Source: Norana najaformis (taxonomy: Eukaryota; Annelida; Clitellata; Crassiclitellata; Hormogastridae). Taken from it: DNA of 64,000 nt. The stretch spans positions 45,325,976 to 45,389,975 of the forward strand of contig OZ029913.1 in assembly GCA_964023275.1 (NCBI GenBank), in the 5' to 3' direction. Positions 21,767 to 36,700 of this stretch are shown one piece after another (within the stretch, counting starts at the first letter, position 1; the number at the start of each line of letters is the position of its first letter). The notes below the pieces were generated by a model. It was not told where the DNA came from and made no database searches. It saw nothing but the letters and a program-made list of their open reading frames with translations. The translations under genes were made by a program, and so were the position numbers.

Positions 21767-24700
21767 GTACGTATACACACGCATGCGCGTACACACACGC
21801 ACGCACACGTTGGTCATTTGATCCAGTCACGTGGTCCATATTACCTAGCAGCTGTGTATTTCTCATGGTTATAGACATTCTGCTGCTCTATTTGGAGGTT
21901 ATGAATGCCAAAGTTTTAGAGTAATTGGTCGCAAATACATTGTATAAATTAATGTTATGCAGAAAATGTAAAGGTACATCTGATGCTAATGTGGCTAGAA
22001 TGCTCAAACTTGCCTATACCAGTTGGTGTCAAAGCAACTGTTGCCTGCCAACAGACAGTTTTGTGTGATGACTCAAAAGGCCAGCTTACTATCTAGTCAT
22101 AGGCCATATTATGCTTTCTTACTAGCAAGTTGGTGCGTGTCAGTTGTCTGGTACATTAGTGTCTGCTTTTCCAGACATTACTGTTAAAAGTGAGGTAATT
22201 GATCACTATTCCAAGCTTCTGTAAAAAATGATCTGCAATCTGCAGAATTGGGTGCTCTTTTTGGTTCTTAGAGCCAGAAATAGCAACAGCTATCAAACTA
22301 TGTCGCATGGGTTAGAAACAGAGGCATCCAATATGTCCTCATGATTAGCTTAATGGACTGCTCTTTCTACTTCTTCTGTATAGCCATGTTCCAGTGCCTT
22401 TGACAAGTTACTAAAGGACACTATATAAATATCCAGATGCATGTACACATGAAATGTCCATACACTTGCTATGACTGAGCAATGGCTGTGATGCTGTGTG
22501 CTTTTTACATTACACCACATCCAACTTACATTCATTGATCAGAATTTTTGCTCAGTGAGAGCAGAATTTGATGTGACATATCTGCCTAATCCAACTTTTA
22601 TTTGTATTTGTAATTTTAGTTGTATTTGTAACATTCATTTAACAAATTTGTTTTAAAGGAGGAGTTTTTGATTTGTTATATGTGCCTGATCTAATTTAAT
22701 TTTTTTTAAACTCAATATATGTGACACTGCCAGTTATGCAAATCTTTAAGATCAAAGAGAATTTGTATAGAAATATGACAGATGCAAGAGGCAAATGTCT
22801 TGCAAATATCTAAATCTTATAAATCAGCCCCATACCTCTCGGACCTTCTTGGTTCTTGGTAGCTGGTCCAAAGCTTTGGAATTCACTGCCCGTTTCAGTT
22901 CATTTTGTCAATTCTTTGATGTCATTCAGGACTAAACTTAAGACAGATCTGTTTCAACTTGCTTACCCGCCATAGCCTGGCTTCAGGTTTCTCTGACCTA
23001 TCAGAATTCGATCCAGCTTCTCCTACGGATTATGATTTTTGATTACTATTTTGACTTGAGAGGACCATCGACTGATGCCTTGGGCATTATGACGATGGCG
23101 CTATAGAAGTCTTTAGATTAGATTGGTCTAGCACCTTATTTAGTGTGAAGTGACAGTTATTGTATGTCTGTACGTGGTGGATTTGTGTGGTCAGTCCAAT
23201 GTTTTGGAAAAGGTAATAACTTGCCTAGCCTTGTGGGTAAGATGACTGCTTAATATCTTTGAATTACTGGTAGGCCTAAGTGCATATAATGACTCACATT
23301 GTCACCCCTTTGTAGCTGCATGTCTTTAAGACATTTCCGTGATCTAAAGGATGTTAGGACTTTAAGATATTTCTATGATCTAAAGGGTGTTAGGAGTTTA
23401 TGCAGAGTGTTCATTCATTAGTATCCGAGTGAGGCAAATGAAGAAATTGCGTCACAAAGTTCTGTCGATCACAAACAAAATGCCAACAACTTATCAAAAA
23501 CTTGAACAGTCTGAAAATTAATTGCTTTACATTAGAGAAATATGACGTTCAGACTTTCCCTGAAAGGACCTCAGTTGTTGGCAGTGTTTGTAAACAACTT
23601 CCAATAAGACGCTGATAAGCCTTTGACTGTGCAGCAAGATCGACACTTGTGATTTCACATCCCAGAACCTGTACATATACACTAAAACACAATTGTAACT
23701 CATTCTGCATGTCATGTGTTTATAATGTGGTGTTTGACTTAACATGATAGTGGATATGGACCCCAAATTTTGCGCTGTAATGAGTTGATGGTGTCGTATC
23801 GTGTCTTCAGCCAAAATGGAGGCAGAGATAAGACAGTAACGTATGTATGTGTGTGTGTGTGTGTATCAAGACACTTATTATAGCAGCTTTTAAGTACAGG
23901 TCTCATCAGCACTGCAGTACCTGTCATATGCACTGCAGTATCTCTCAGAAACGCTTTTGAGAGGTACACATATTGGCTGTGATGAGTTATGATTTTTGAA
24001 AATGAGAGCTTCTAAAGATCTTTTCTGAATGATTGATGAGATGCGGGCTTTTATCGTGTGTTTGGCACTTGCATCCAGCTGCAGAAAAAGAACAGGTGCT
24101 TAGGGATGTGTTGTACTCTAGCTTGAAAACTTCTGTAGTACCACTGTCACAGTTGAGTAGTGTAACTGATTGTGAGCAATGGCTGCTCTTTATGATTGTG
24201 TCTCTTGAGTCACTGCTTTTCCTCATGTGCATTTTTAAGATGCTACATGAATTTCCAAGTACATACATACTTATGTACATGTGTGTTTTTCTGCACTTCA
24301 GTCTCACACTTTTCTTGCCTTTGAGAATTTTGTTTTGACAGAGGCACACGATAAATGAGTAATTATCTTATGGGTACTATGTAATGATGTTATTGCAGCA
24401 TGCCTTTGCATATCAAATGCATTCAAATTCTTTGTGCATAGCACCATGTAACGTATGGTGTTTTATCAGCAGTGGTTAAGGCATCTTTCTATGGTTGAAA
24501 GATCTTTAAGCTGAAATGTAAACACAACTGCAGCAGTTCAGCATTGAGACAACGTTTCCTTTTGGGCTTCACGCCACAACAGTGAACTGCATGCACTAAA
24601 ACCAAACATGCCTACAATTTCAGTGTGTATCTGTACTTGCACCTCTTCCCATCAGTCTGACATTTATGTATATCGGGCTGTGAATGTTACAGTCTTTTTC

Positions 24701-27700
24701 GTATTGTACAATATTAGTAAATTTATATAGACCTCTTATTTAAAGAGAATAAATTTTGTCAGGTGCTCAGAGCCTGAATGTTAAAACCCTATGCTGCACT
24801 AGGAAAGCCTGAGGTTCAAAATGTCACATTGTTCGGCTGAACACTGAACACTAGCTGCAGAATTGTACGTATTATTTCTACAGGTAAAAGTAAAGAGGCA
24901 GAAGAGAAACGAATTAACAAAGAACTAGCAAACATCCGGTCAAAGTTTAAAGGTATGTAAAAATGTGCTACGGTTTCCTCAGGACTAGCGACAGACTGGT
25001 TTTCCCTGTAAAACACAGCATTTCTAATGTGCCGTTTACTACATAACATCATCAGTGTATAAATGTACAAGATTGTTATATTTATTTGGCTGCATACTAT
25101 TTTATGATAAGCTGTAAAGAAAATTAACAACTTAAATGCAATTTTAATATTTATTTTCTTATTTTAATTTCCATGCAAGCCTATAATCATACCTGTCACA
25201 TTTTACCATACTGTATTCTGTTGCTGTACAATATTATTTAGGACATTTGTAGCAAAGTCTTGTGTTGCATTTCTGTGACTGAGAAACTTATCCTTTGCTG
25301 GTTTATGGCTTGCAGAAGAAATGAATGCCTGCACTGTGTCTTACTGTGACATGTAGTACATGTAGGAAGGATGGGATTTGTATGGGGAAGGGGAACTTCC
25401 CCCTCACTGACCCAGACTACCCTTCCATTGGGATGCATTTTGCCATATCATTAGGCTCATGCTTAGAGGTAGTCTTTCCACCCTGCTTCAAAAAACAAAT
25501 TGCACCCTAAACGTGGGAGATTTTGCTAAAGGGGATCATAGGTTGGATTTTAGTCTAAACATCATGCCTAGGCACACAACAGGCTTATTGTCAAAAGTGC
25601 TCATTGGTGCAGACTTAGCACAAATATTGAGAGAGACAAAGTAAACATACCCCTTTTCCTAATTACATTTCTCTCTAGTGGTAAGTGCATTTGTTTTGGA
25701 TGGTGAAATCCATTCTAAAGTTGCCTGTCTAACTTGTTTATGGTATTAATTGATGAAAATATTGGGGTGGCTCAGCCCATCTAGTACCCAAATTGTTGAG
25801 AGCGCTTGAGCCTAGCTGACTTACAGAAGTCTGTGCCCACGGAAGTGCTAACAGGGGTCTTTTACTGATAACAAATTGTTTTAATTAATAAATTCATGAT
25901 GCTGTTATTTATTTTGTAACAGGAGACAAAACCCTTGATGGTTACCAGAAGAAGAAGTATGTCTGTAAACTCGTTTTCATATTTCTTCTTGGGCATGACA
26001 TTGATTTTGGACACATGGAAGCCGTCAATCTCCTCAGCTCCAACAAATACACAGAAAAACAGATCGTAAGTCGTGTGTATCGTGGTAGTTATCCTGCACA
26101 GTGCAAGTCAGTTGCCATGTTTTCTTATGTGGAGTTGGAGAATTTGAGATTGTTGAGTTTGAGATTGTCGATCCAGACGAGCGCTGGGTATCTGGGCTTC
26201 TCAATCACTTTAACCAAAGGTCTGGAATTTGCTGCCTGCTTCTGTCTGCTCTTCAAGGTCTATGATGTCGTTTAGGTCTGGGCTAAAATCTCGTTGTTGG
26301 ATTGATTATCCTCCATTGTCTGCCTTCTGGTCTCTGGGGCCTCATTGATCTTGACTAGTTCTGTCTGATAGACTTTGATTTTGGAATATCGTTTTGCTTA
26401 GAAGTGACGATCAATTGTTGCCTTATACATTACAATAACGATGCTATGAAAGTTCCCAGATTGGGGTAGATTTGGATGTTGTTGAGTTTGAGTTTTAATG
26501 TAGGATTTCTGAAGTTATTACATTCTGTTATTTGAGCCAGAGCCTCAACTCCAAACGTTGCATGGAATTGTAAAAATGGATAAGAAAGTAGTGGTTGGGG
26601 CAAACAGCATGACTTAGAGACTAGCTTACAGGGTTTAGTGAGATCCACCAGAGAACCTGCTGGGTCAGTTGGATATTTTATCCTGTTTTTATTCTGTTCT
26701 AATTAACCTGATATGTGCATTGGAGCTGTACCAAACATCATTTTTTACTATTTGACGGAATACAAATAACTGAACACTTTATTTGGTTGAATACAAATAC
26801 GAATAGTAGGTAGTGGAAAAGTAAGATATGCTAAAAATATTTTTAAAGTATTTTAGTCATAAGTATTTTTAAAATGCTTAATCTAACTCACTTGTCCACA
26901 GGATGCTAGCCCGCCTCGTCCTGCGCCCTCCGCCTCTATGGTGTCCTGTGGCCTCTGCCTCTGCCACATCCCGGACCTACGCCTCTGCCGACCTACGCCT
27001 CTGCCGTGTCCCAAGACTTAGCCTTTCTCAGTGTCATGCGACCTCTCACGGCGGCCGAGAGCAATGGGGTGTGGGGGCGTCCTGCCAAGCCTAGTGGCAG
27101 CTTTCTTGGAAAGGGCAACAAAAGAGGGGGAGTCATGAAGCCGTGCTAGGCTATATAATGCTTTAGTCTCATTCAATATATTATCATTGAATGCCTTCAG
27201 CTGGCTTAATTTACTCATAGAACCAAGTAATTACTATCAACTCACAAATAATGACAAATGTTGGAAATCTTTAACCTTTGTATTGATTTTACAAAAATTT
27301 TGCCGTTTTTGCGTCACTGCATCTTTTACTGAGGTGCGACTTATAGTCCAGAAAGTATGGTATAATGTGCATTTTAAGAGCTGCTTTGTTGTCATCATTG
27401 TTAGTGCTGTCACTTATATTGTTGTCATCGTTATTTGTTTTTGTTATTCTTGTTGTTATCATTTTTATTGTTACAATTGTTGTGATTGTTTTTGTCATTG
27501 TTGTTGTTTTTGTTATTGCTGTTGTTGTTGTAACTGCTGGCAATGGTTGAAGGAGGTTCTGCATTGGTTTTGTCGTAGGGCTACCTGTTCATATCTGTGC
27601 TAGTCAGTGCAAGTAGTGACCTTATGAAGCTCGTGATCCAGTCAATCAAGAATGATCTGACCAGCCGTAATCCCGTCCACATTACGCTGGCTCTTCAGTG

Positions 27701-30700
27701 TATCGCGAATATCGGAAACAAAGAAATGGCCGATGCTTTTGGCCAGGAAATCCCGAAGCTGCTTGTGTCTGGGTTGGTCTTATAGTAAAATCTAATGACT
27801 TCTATGGTGCTGGTATCTTGATGCATCATGAGGCATCAATCAATGGTTGCTGCAAGTGAAGCTGTAATTAAAAATCGTAATCCATTGAAGAAGTCCAGAC
27901 TTCTGCTTTCTCTCTAAGTCGGTCCTCCTTCCACATCAAAAATCAAGTCGTTAGTGGCTTAAAATATGTGGCAGAGTTGCCGCACTCGAGCCTTTCATGG
28001 CAGTGCTTGGGTTTTTAACTTTTAAATAAAAAGGTACAAGATAATGGTAATGTACTTGTTTACAAGGTGCTTCTGTAGAATCTCCTCGGATGTGTGGTCC
28101 CAAGTTCAAATGATCATGACCACAGCAACATGACACCTTTTAACTTCCCAGCTGGCATCAGTTGGTACTCCTTTACTGACCAGTAAGATGGAGGGCTGAG
28201 TGGGCGCCAAGCAATATGGTATTTCATTGATGGTCACCCATCTAAGTACAGTCGGACTTGATTTATCATAACTTCGCTGTGCCTGCCAGCACTGTGTCAA
28301 CAAAAACATGCAGTCATCAAAGTCACCATAGAAGTTTTAGAATAAGTATCACTTAATTTGCACCTTGTGACCTTACTTTAGTTAGCCCTTTCTGCACTGG
28401 CTTCATCTGAGACCAGTGCATGTCAGGTGCAAGACCAAGATGTCTTGAATATTCATGTATTGCAGTGTTTAAATATTCTGTAATCCAAATACTTGAGAAA
28501 GAATTTTGTATCTTTATAAGTTGAATAAAAATTTAACTGACAACAAGATAAGAGGATAAAGGTAACATAATTGTTTACTTGATTCCAAGGTCGAAAGATG
28601 GTTGAAGTTTCCCTTGTTTGACTGACCATGGGCACTGCTTCACTTGACTTTACCAGAGCTGATGTACTGACAGAAAACCAACTATGGTTCAAGTTTTATC
28701 TGTTCTGACAGGGATACAATTGACGCTGTGAAGCAGAGTGCAGCTCTTTGCCTGCTGAAGTTGATTCGCAATTCACCTGATGCAATTGCGATGTCTGAAT
28801 GGTCCTCGCGAATTATTCATCTCTTGAATGACCAAAACATGGTATGAATTCCTAGCCTACAAGAGAATTCACATTATGTTCTTCATTTATTATTTATTTA
28901 ATCAGTATCTATTCATTTATTTTCTCATAATTTGCATTGATATACATTTCTAATGTAATGTAAATCTTCATAATTTCTCAGCACACCAATAGAGACACAT
29001 CAAGGAGGCAAGCTTATTCTTCACTGGCACCATGTCAGATACAAGTCAGATTGCTTCATGCGATGTGCTTCATGCACGTTTATTAACTAATAACATTACT
29101 GCTATATTGTATTTATCTTCTCGTTATTTCTTGTTCAAATACATTTGTAATATGCCACCTAGCCTTCAGTGACTAACAGCTTAACGAAACCATTATATGA
29201 AGACAATGGCACTGAATGAACATGCAGTAGACACTTGTTCACGGTCATTGTACATTTGTTGCCTTAAACAAGGTTCGCAACTGCTCACTCTTCACTGACA
29301 GGAGATTGCTTGATCAGTGAGCCACAAAACTTTTTCCACATATGTACAAAGCACCTCTGAGAGATTCTTAAGAGCTGCTGTAAAATGTTCTATTACGGTT
29401 ACAGCTTTCTCTAGGCAAATGAATGCCCTAACTGTGCAGTAAGGAAGACTTGATTTGAGCTGCTGTTGTGAGATGTTTTAATTGTGTGATAGTCTAGTGG
29501 TTCACATGCTATACCACCTGCCTAGAGGTCAGGGGTTGTAATCCCTACCACAGCACAGGTTTCAACATTTGTCTTCCACTAGTGCTCGCTGGTGAACTCT
29601 GCTGTAACTTGAGTGCATCAGTACACTCACTGTATATTGTGGGAATCTTTGGCACTGATGGAGTTGGCTTATGGAACTGCTCTGCTTTTGCAGGGTGTTG
29701 TGACAGCAGCAATGAGTCTCCTGGAGACCTTGGCAAAGAGGAATCCAGATGAATATAAAGGCTGCGTCACTCTGGCTGTTTCACGACTCAGTCGGGTGAG
29801 CGATTTTCACTACTCATGATTTTGTTGACTAACCACTTCTTAAACACACACTGATACAGCCTTTGTTGGTTGTTTTCTGGAAACAAAGACAACTTACAAG
29901 CAACTGTTAGTTGGACTGATGTTGTCATGGGAATATCTGACGCATTATTAAATGCGTTGACTGTCACCCATAAGCAGTTTCGTATTTGTGCATATGGCTA
30001 TTTATGCAACGCTTTTCCAACTCAACTGGCCCAAGACAGGAATGATGATGTGTTGTGTTTTCTAACTGGAAACTACTGCTGCCAGGGTGTCATTTGATGT
30101 CATGGACCATGGCATCTCATGACGTCTTTCTTACCAGATTAAGCAGTTCTTACACAGTTGACTGATAGCCATTGGTGTGGCTTTACTCTTTTCTTGAAGG
30201 GTTGCCACTAGCTTGGAGAGGTTGGCCTGGGCATCTGTTGCATTCAGAACCCCAAATGGCTCAGTTTTTTGGCAGTGATCATCTCTGCTTTAAGAGCCGG
30301 AGTTCATCACCATGTCCATCTTAGCGAGTGCTTGCTCTTTGTCCAGCCATATGAATTCCATCTTGGCTGAATTCTGCCTCCACCAATTTGAGAACATCCA
30401 TTCCTGCACTTGCTTCATGAGTGCTTTCATTTTGGACACACATGCTAGCCTGTCATATGGGTGACATGTACAGCTGGACATCATCAGTGTATTGATGAAT
30501 CCAGGCTCCTGAAGCAGTGATAATTGCTGCACAAATGTAACAGATAGTCTTGCCAACCTGTCCAAGCCAATGGCAACCTTGTTATGGAAAGGTTGATCAG
30601 TAGAGAGAATCTTGCATGTGTGGAGAGCTGTCTTGTGTATGATTCTGGGTTTTACTGGTAACCAGCGTGGCTTTGTCAGTAGAGGAGTGATGTGATCAGA

Positions 30701-33700
30701 CCTTTGGGTTCCTGTCATAATTCGGGGCAACAAGTTATGGATGCGTTGCAGTTTGGCAATGTTAGACTGTTACGCCATACAGCAATGAAATGCAGTAGTC
30801 AAGCTTTGCTCAGAATACAGTACAGCAGCTGTCTCAAGAGACAAGAGAAAGACAATCAGAGGACCTACTTGAGTAATGATTGGACTGAAGTGTAAGCATA
30901 TTTTGAAGGTACCATGGTTGACCTGAATGAAGTGAGTGTGTTTTTAGGCAGTTACACCAATTAACAGTTTAGAAATATATTCAGTTTCACTTGTTACAAA
31001 GTTTCTGATTGGATTTCTGGCTGTACAGATAGTGACATCATCATACACAGATCTTCAGGATTACACTTACTACTTTGTGCCAGCGCCTTGGCTCTCTGTT
31101 AAGCTTCTGCACCTTCTTCAAAATTATCCTCCATCTGGTAAGTGCTGTTGCAAGCGGTGTTACGTCTCTGGTGCTACAGAAATCACTAGAATACATAAAC
31201 AAATATGTTTGTTTTCAGCTCCCTAATGAACTCTGGTTACATATGAGAGAAACTGCATTTTGATTTAGAATTCAAATTTTAAGAGAAAGCAGTGGGTAGG
31301 GTTGGTGAAGACTGAATAAGCATCTCTGGAAACTTGCATGATTATGAATTTTATAGATTGATTGATGACTGGTTGATCAGCTGGTCTATTGAGGGGTTGA
31401 TTAGTGACTGATTGACTGATGTGGCCGAGAACTGTGGAGAAAGATCTTTCACCTCTGAACATTGGGCTCCATACTGCTTGGAGGAGAGTCCAGAATAGGT
31501 TGGCTTGGCATCACATCATGGACAAGGCTACACTCCTTGGAGTATGCCATTAGAGAGAGAAAGATATTGATCGACTGTTGACTGACTGACTGACTGACTG
31601 ATGCACTCACAATGTTGGATTGATTGGTTTCGTGACTAGGACATCATGAAAATGGTACCATCATAACCAAACTGGCACTGCCATAGCCTAACTGGTGGCT
31701 TTTGGGTAATGCTTCTGCCTTCTTCAATTGTCGCTCTGTCTCAGATTTGTCTGGCCACAGATCCCTTCACTAAATGCTGTTCCTTTTGCATGAGCTTTTA
31801 AAAAGCTTTGTGGAATTTTCTTTCTCTTCTTCTGCTTCTTCTTCTGGCTAGAGATGATACATGCATCTTTTGTCAAGGGTTTGAAACTTGTTTCTTTTGT
31901 TGCGACTGGGCTGGAAGAGATGAGCAGATATCTTAAAGAGGTGCTAAATAAATTTACTATATGAATCAAACATGGACTTAATTTGATTAATGGACTGATT
32001 AATAAACTACTTACTGAAGTTGTTTGCTTGATTAGTTACGGCCTTGATGTGCACGATTGTGGACTGTAGTGATTGTTGAAGATGCGGGCGTAAAGAACCG
32101 CCTGACGGAATGTATTGAGACGATACTGAACAAAGCCCAGGAGGCACCAAAGTCAAAGAAAGTTCAGCATTCAAATGCCAAGAATGCCGTTCTCTTTGAG
32201 GCAATCAATCTGATCATTCACATGGACTGTGATGCCAATCTACTCGTCAGGGCCTGCAATCAGCTCGGTCAGTTTCTGCAACATCGCGAAACCAATCTCA
32301 GGTTAGCTATCGACCAACTTGAATGTTTTGGGGAGATGGCTCCTGTTGCCTTACAGCCATTATGTTCATCTCATTCATTTTCTGCAATATCATAAATCAG
32401 TATCATTACCACTAATATGTTTAGCTTAGCCACTGACCAGTTTGAATGTTGGAGTCGCCAGCTACCAGTTTTTGCCATTGTGAGCTGATTAATATAGGAG
32501 TGTTGTTTTCATCTGATTCTTTTTCTGCATATTCTTTGTCATTTTTAGACTAACTTGGATGACAACTAAAGTGAATTGGCTGATAAAACGTTTCACCAGA
32601 GTTGCAGTATTTAACTTTATGGACTTTTTTCTGTCCAGTGAATACACTAATATGTGCTAATTTTTTGGACTATGAGATCTTGACTAAGGGTTACATTGAT
32701 AAGGGACTAGAAACAGCTGAAGTCGTATCTAACTTGTGACTGTGAACTGATGTTCAGATTCTAAGTAAAACCGATGGATGAGTTGTGATCTTTTAAAATC
32801 CAACAGGAAAATTTTTGGAGGCAGTGGTAGTGGGAGCAGTACATAGGTAGCAATGCAGTAATAGTAATGGTAATTGTATTGGTAACAATGAAAGTAACAA
32901 TAATGGCTTATGATAACATTAGCTGAAAACGCTGAATTCAATTTTCCACAGTGAATTAACAGAAAAGCCAAATCATATGTGACTGTCTCTGAGAAAACCT
33001 TCAGAAAGTTGGAAAAATTAATTTGCAAGCAATGCAGTCAGAAGGCAAGTAGGCATGAAATGGGTCACGATGAGTTCTTTGCATATGTATAATCATTGTT
33101 GTGTTGGCTGTCTAAATGTCAAAAACTGTCTAAATATTTATTTAGAGTTCCACTGGCAAAGTATTTTTATTTTCAATTTTACTATGACGCTCTGCAACAA
33201 AGACTTAGTTTAACACGTCCCGTTAGTCCCCTAATTTGAAGTTGCGTGCTTTGATTATATATTATGCAAATGACAAGTCTTGTAAAGATTCATCTTTTAT
33301 GGAGGTTTTATTGGCACTGGCCTCAGAGGCATATGAATTTGCTGCAGTTTAATCATTCATAAATACATAACCCATAGCCACAACGACTTAAGTCAGGTAA
33401 TAGTTAAGGTCAGCTTTAACTTGTGATATCTCAGAAATAGTCAAAAAGGGACACACAGCTTTAAGAAAATTGTAGCTCTTTACTGTTTATCAATTCAGTG
33501 GGGTATCAAACCAAGTTTTGATTATTTCAGACTTTGTCATGGTTTTCTAGGCACAGTCAGATATGTTAATAATTATCACTGGTAATAACTACACTATCAT
33601 CACAATTATTGTAATTGGTTCTAACTGTGGTGTTGAAAGAGTAAAGTTATAGCGGTAAGTCTAACAGTTATGATTGCAGTATTGTATTTGTAGCGTTGAT

Positions 33701-36700
33701 AGAATCAGTGTTGGCATGTGTCAAGAGAAGTTTTATCATACTTGCTACCTGCATACTGCTAGCCTGCCTTCCAGTTTTCCTTGACCCAGCATTTCCCTGC
33801 ATTTTTACTTTACTTCTCCAACAATTTACTGTAGGGAACTGTGGTTTCATTTGAAGGGCCATTGATTGAAGCCTTATGCTTTATGATAACAACACTGTAG
33901 AAATCTGGATTAGATCATGGTCATCTTCTTTACTGTGATGTAATCAAACATTACGTTAGCCGCTGAAGTCCATGTTTTCAGTCTTATACTCTTTGTCCCA
34001 TTGCACTGGTTCTGTAATATTTTTGAGGTTTATAGAAGTCATTCGTTTGTGTAGTATCTTCACGTCACTAGTTGTGTGTGTAGCTTATTAGCAGAGTATG
34101 CTAAGAGGTTGCTGGTTCTTGTACTGTCTTTAGTTTAGCTCTGCTATTCAACTCAAGTCCTTTATTCAGTATTTTCAGAGCTGTCGTTGAATCGAAGAAT
34201 TCAGCAATGGCTGTGATGGTGACTGGGCTTTGGAAATTTGGTTGTTTTGTGTAGATACTTGGCACTGGAGAGCATGTGTCTTCTGGCTACATCTGAGTTT
34301 TCTCATGATGCTGTTAAGAAGCACCAGGAAACAGTCATCACATCACTTAAAGTGAGTCATGTAACACATTTACTTGCAGTTAACATTAGTGTATTTAGTT
34401 TATGTGCTGGGGTTAGTGAACATAAAAAACATGTTATTGCAACACTGATAGCGAGTTGCTTTTTAATTAACATATATTAATGCAATCATGAGACTTGATG
34501 AGGTTGATCACATGTTAACTTGCTGTGACATGTTGAGGTTAGTGATTTTTAGAGAGTTGAGGCTAATGTTCGTGCATACATATGTACATAAATACTCAAC
34601 AAGTATGGGCTAAAATCAACCAAGAAATGCTTTTAGAGTCTTGGACTGGTCTTCTCAGCACGTTGACTATTCCCTAGGAATGCTCATTGACAGAGAACTG
34701 TCCATGGCAGACCATGTGAACTCGTGCAGGTCATGCCTCTACCAACTGTATCAGATTCGGTCAATATAGTGAAACCTGTTGTTTAGTGCCCCAACGACTC
34801 TACTCCATTCCTTTGTCCTGATGTATCTAGATTACAGCTACTCCATCCTCACAGACCTGTCAAAACTCAGAATCCATCAGCTTCGATCTGCCTTGAACTG
34901 TGCTGCCCAAACAGTGGCCAGTCTACTATCATTCTCTTACATATGAGAGATGCTATCCACTGGCTTCCTGTTGAGGAACGATTCAAGTTTAAATTCATCC
35001 TGCTGGTTTGGACCTCATCAGTCTGTTAACTCCGCCATAGCATGCATGTGGAAGCCGTTTGGGCTGGTTTGAACTTAGCTGGGACATCGGTATGTGTGCC
35101 GCTGCCTGGAGAGATTTCTGTTTCCTAGCTTCCAACCATCAGTGCGAAAAGTCCTGCAGGGGCAGTACAGTTTCAAAGGAGATGAACTTAATACAGCTGC
35201 ACATGTATGTTTGCCTGTCTGTGAGCTTTATAGCCACACAGACTTACATAAAATGTACAATACGGTATTTCAGCATGGTACTCTTAACCCACAGTTTGTT
35301 AACATGTGTTCACGGTGACTTGGCTTCCAATGACTGCACATACACAGGTCTGCATTGTATCATGAATGATACAGTTAATCACATGGAAATTGGTTAAGTT
35401 ATGTTTTCAGTCTTCCAGCCTGAGAGACAACACTGACTTGCAAGCCATTGATGACTGACTTTGAATTTAGCCTAAGGGCACATTATGTGACGGAGTGACG
35501 AGTATTCAAGTACCCGCTCGCAATGGACTTAAGTACTGGGGCTGTATTGTACACAAATTTTGACACATCTAGTCAATACCCAGAAAGTTGGCCCTTGTTG
35601 TCAACTGCCACCATCTTTTCCAGTCATCTGATCACTGTTTGCTTTCAGGTGAACTTTTGTTCTTAACGGACTTCAGTACTGCTTAGGCTAGCATAGGCAG
35701 TGCTTTGTGAGGTACTCAAGTTTATATTAAGTAGTTAGTAATTGTCTAGATATAGACTGTACCTACATAAATACTTATGCCTTATGCAGACACGCATACA
35801 TACATGCATCATACATACGTACGTACATATGTACATACATGCATGTATGCATGCATGCTTGTATGCATACATATTTGTTACAATGTTGACTTGTGGGATG
35901 ATGTGCCTTGAAACTTGACTGTGGCATGAGGAGCATTAAAGTGCAATTTAAGGCTTTTCCAGGGAGCTGAAGTTAAATAGAACAGAAACACATTTAGCAA
36001 CAAAGTAGTTGTTGAAGAGGCTGCAGGTTTTTAGACTGAAGCTTGGAAACGATAGCAGCCATCTTGCAAATATATGAAACCTATTCCTTTGATGTTAATA
36101 CCTGTTCATCATTTTGCCAGTTTCAGGTGGTGCCATGGGTTTGAACCTCTGATGCTTATAGGGGCATTCCGTGTGAGATCAACCAGACCCTTCCACCTTC
36201 AGCCTTAGATTTGGCTGAAAATTTCTTCATGTATCTGTCCACCATTTTGAGGCTTAAATACAAAATTTTATTACAATATCTCAAAATTTGGTTTAGATAT
36301 ACCAAATTAAAGTGAGGTGGGGTAGGCGAAAATTGGTATCCAATTTCACGAAATGTTCTCTGAGGCCATATTCAACATGAAATAACTCAAGAAGTTGAGC
36401 AGATAGAGGCATGAGGTTTTCACTGTTGTATTCAGAAAGTTATTGGTGACCTAATGAGTCTATTATAATGACTGTGACTTGGGTAGAGACTTTACAGGAC
36501 AGCTGTCAATATGCCATCTCAGAAATCACAAACTGTATTTTCTTCAATTTGCCTGACCAGTATGACAAAAAGCAGCTGAAAAATTTTTTTAATCTGTTCA
36601 TATTCTGATTTAGCAAGTAAAGGGCTCCAACTGGATGTATTTTACTGTGGTGTTTCTTTACAAATGAAATAATACTGACAAGTTAAAAAATTGGTCAGAC

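Noticed and set aside
21351-21878. 175-codon minus-strand frame over AP2A exon 1
   Set aside because: No conserved motif; overlaps the exon 1 coding strand and a SINE-like repeat, so it is a chance opening.
27187-27603. 138-codon + frame rich in Cys, Val and Ile
   Set aside because: Spans the transposon end and a GTT microsatellite and then shadows AP2A exon 4 in another frame.
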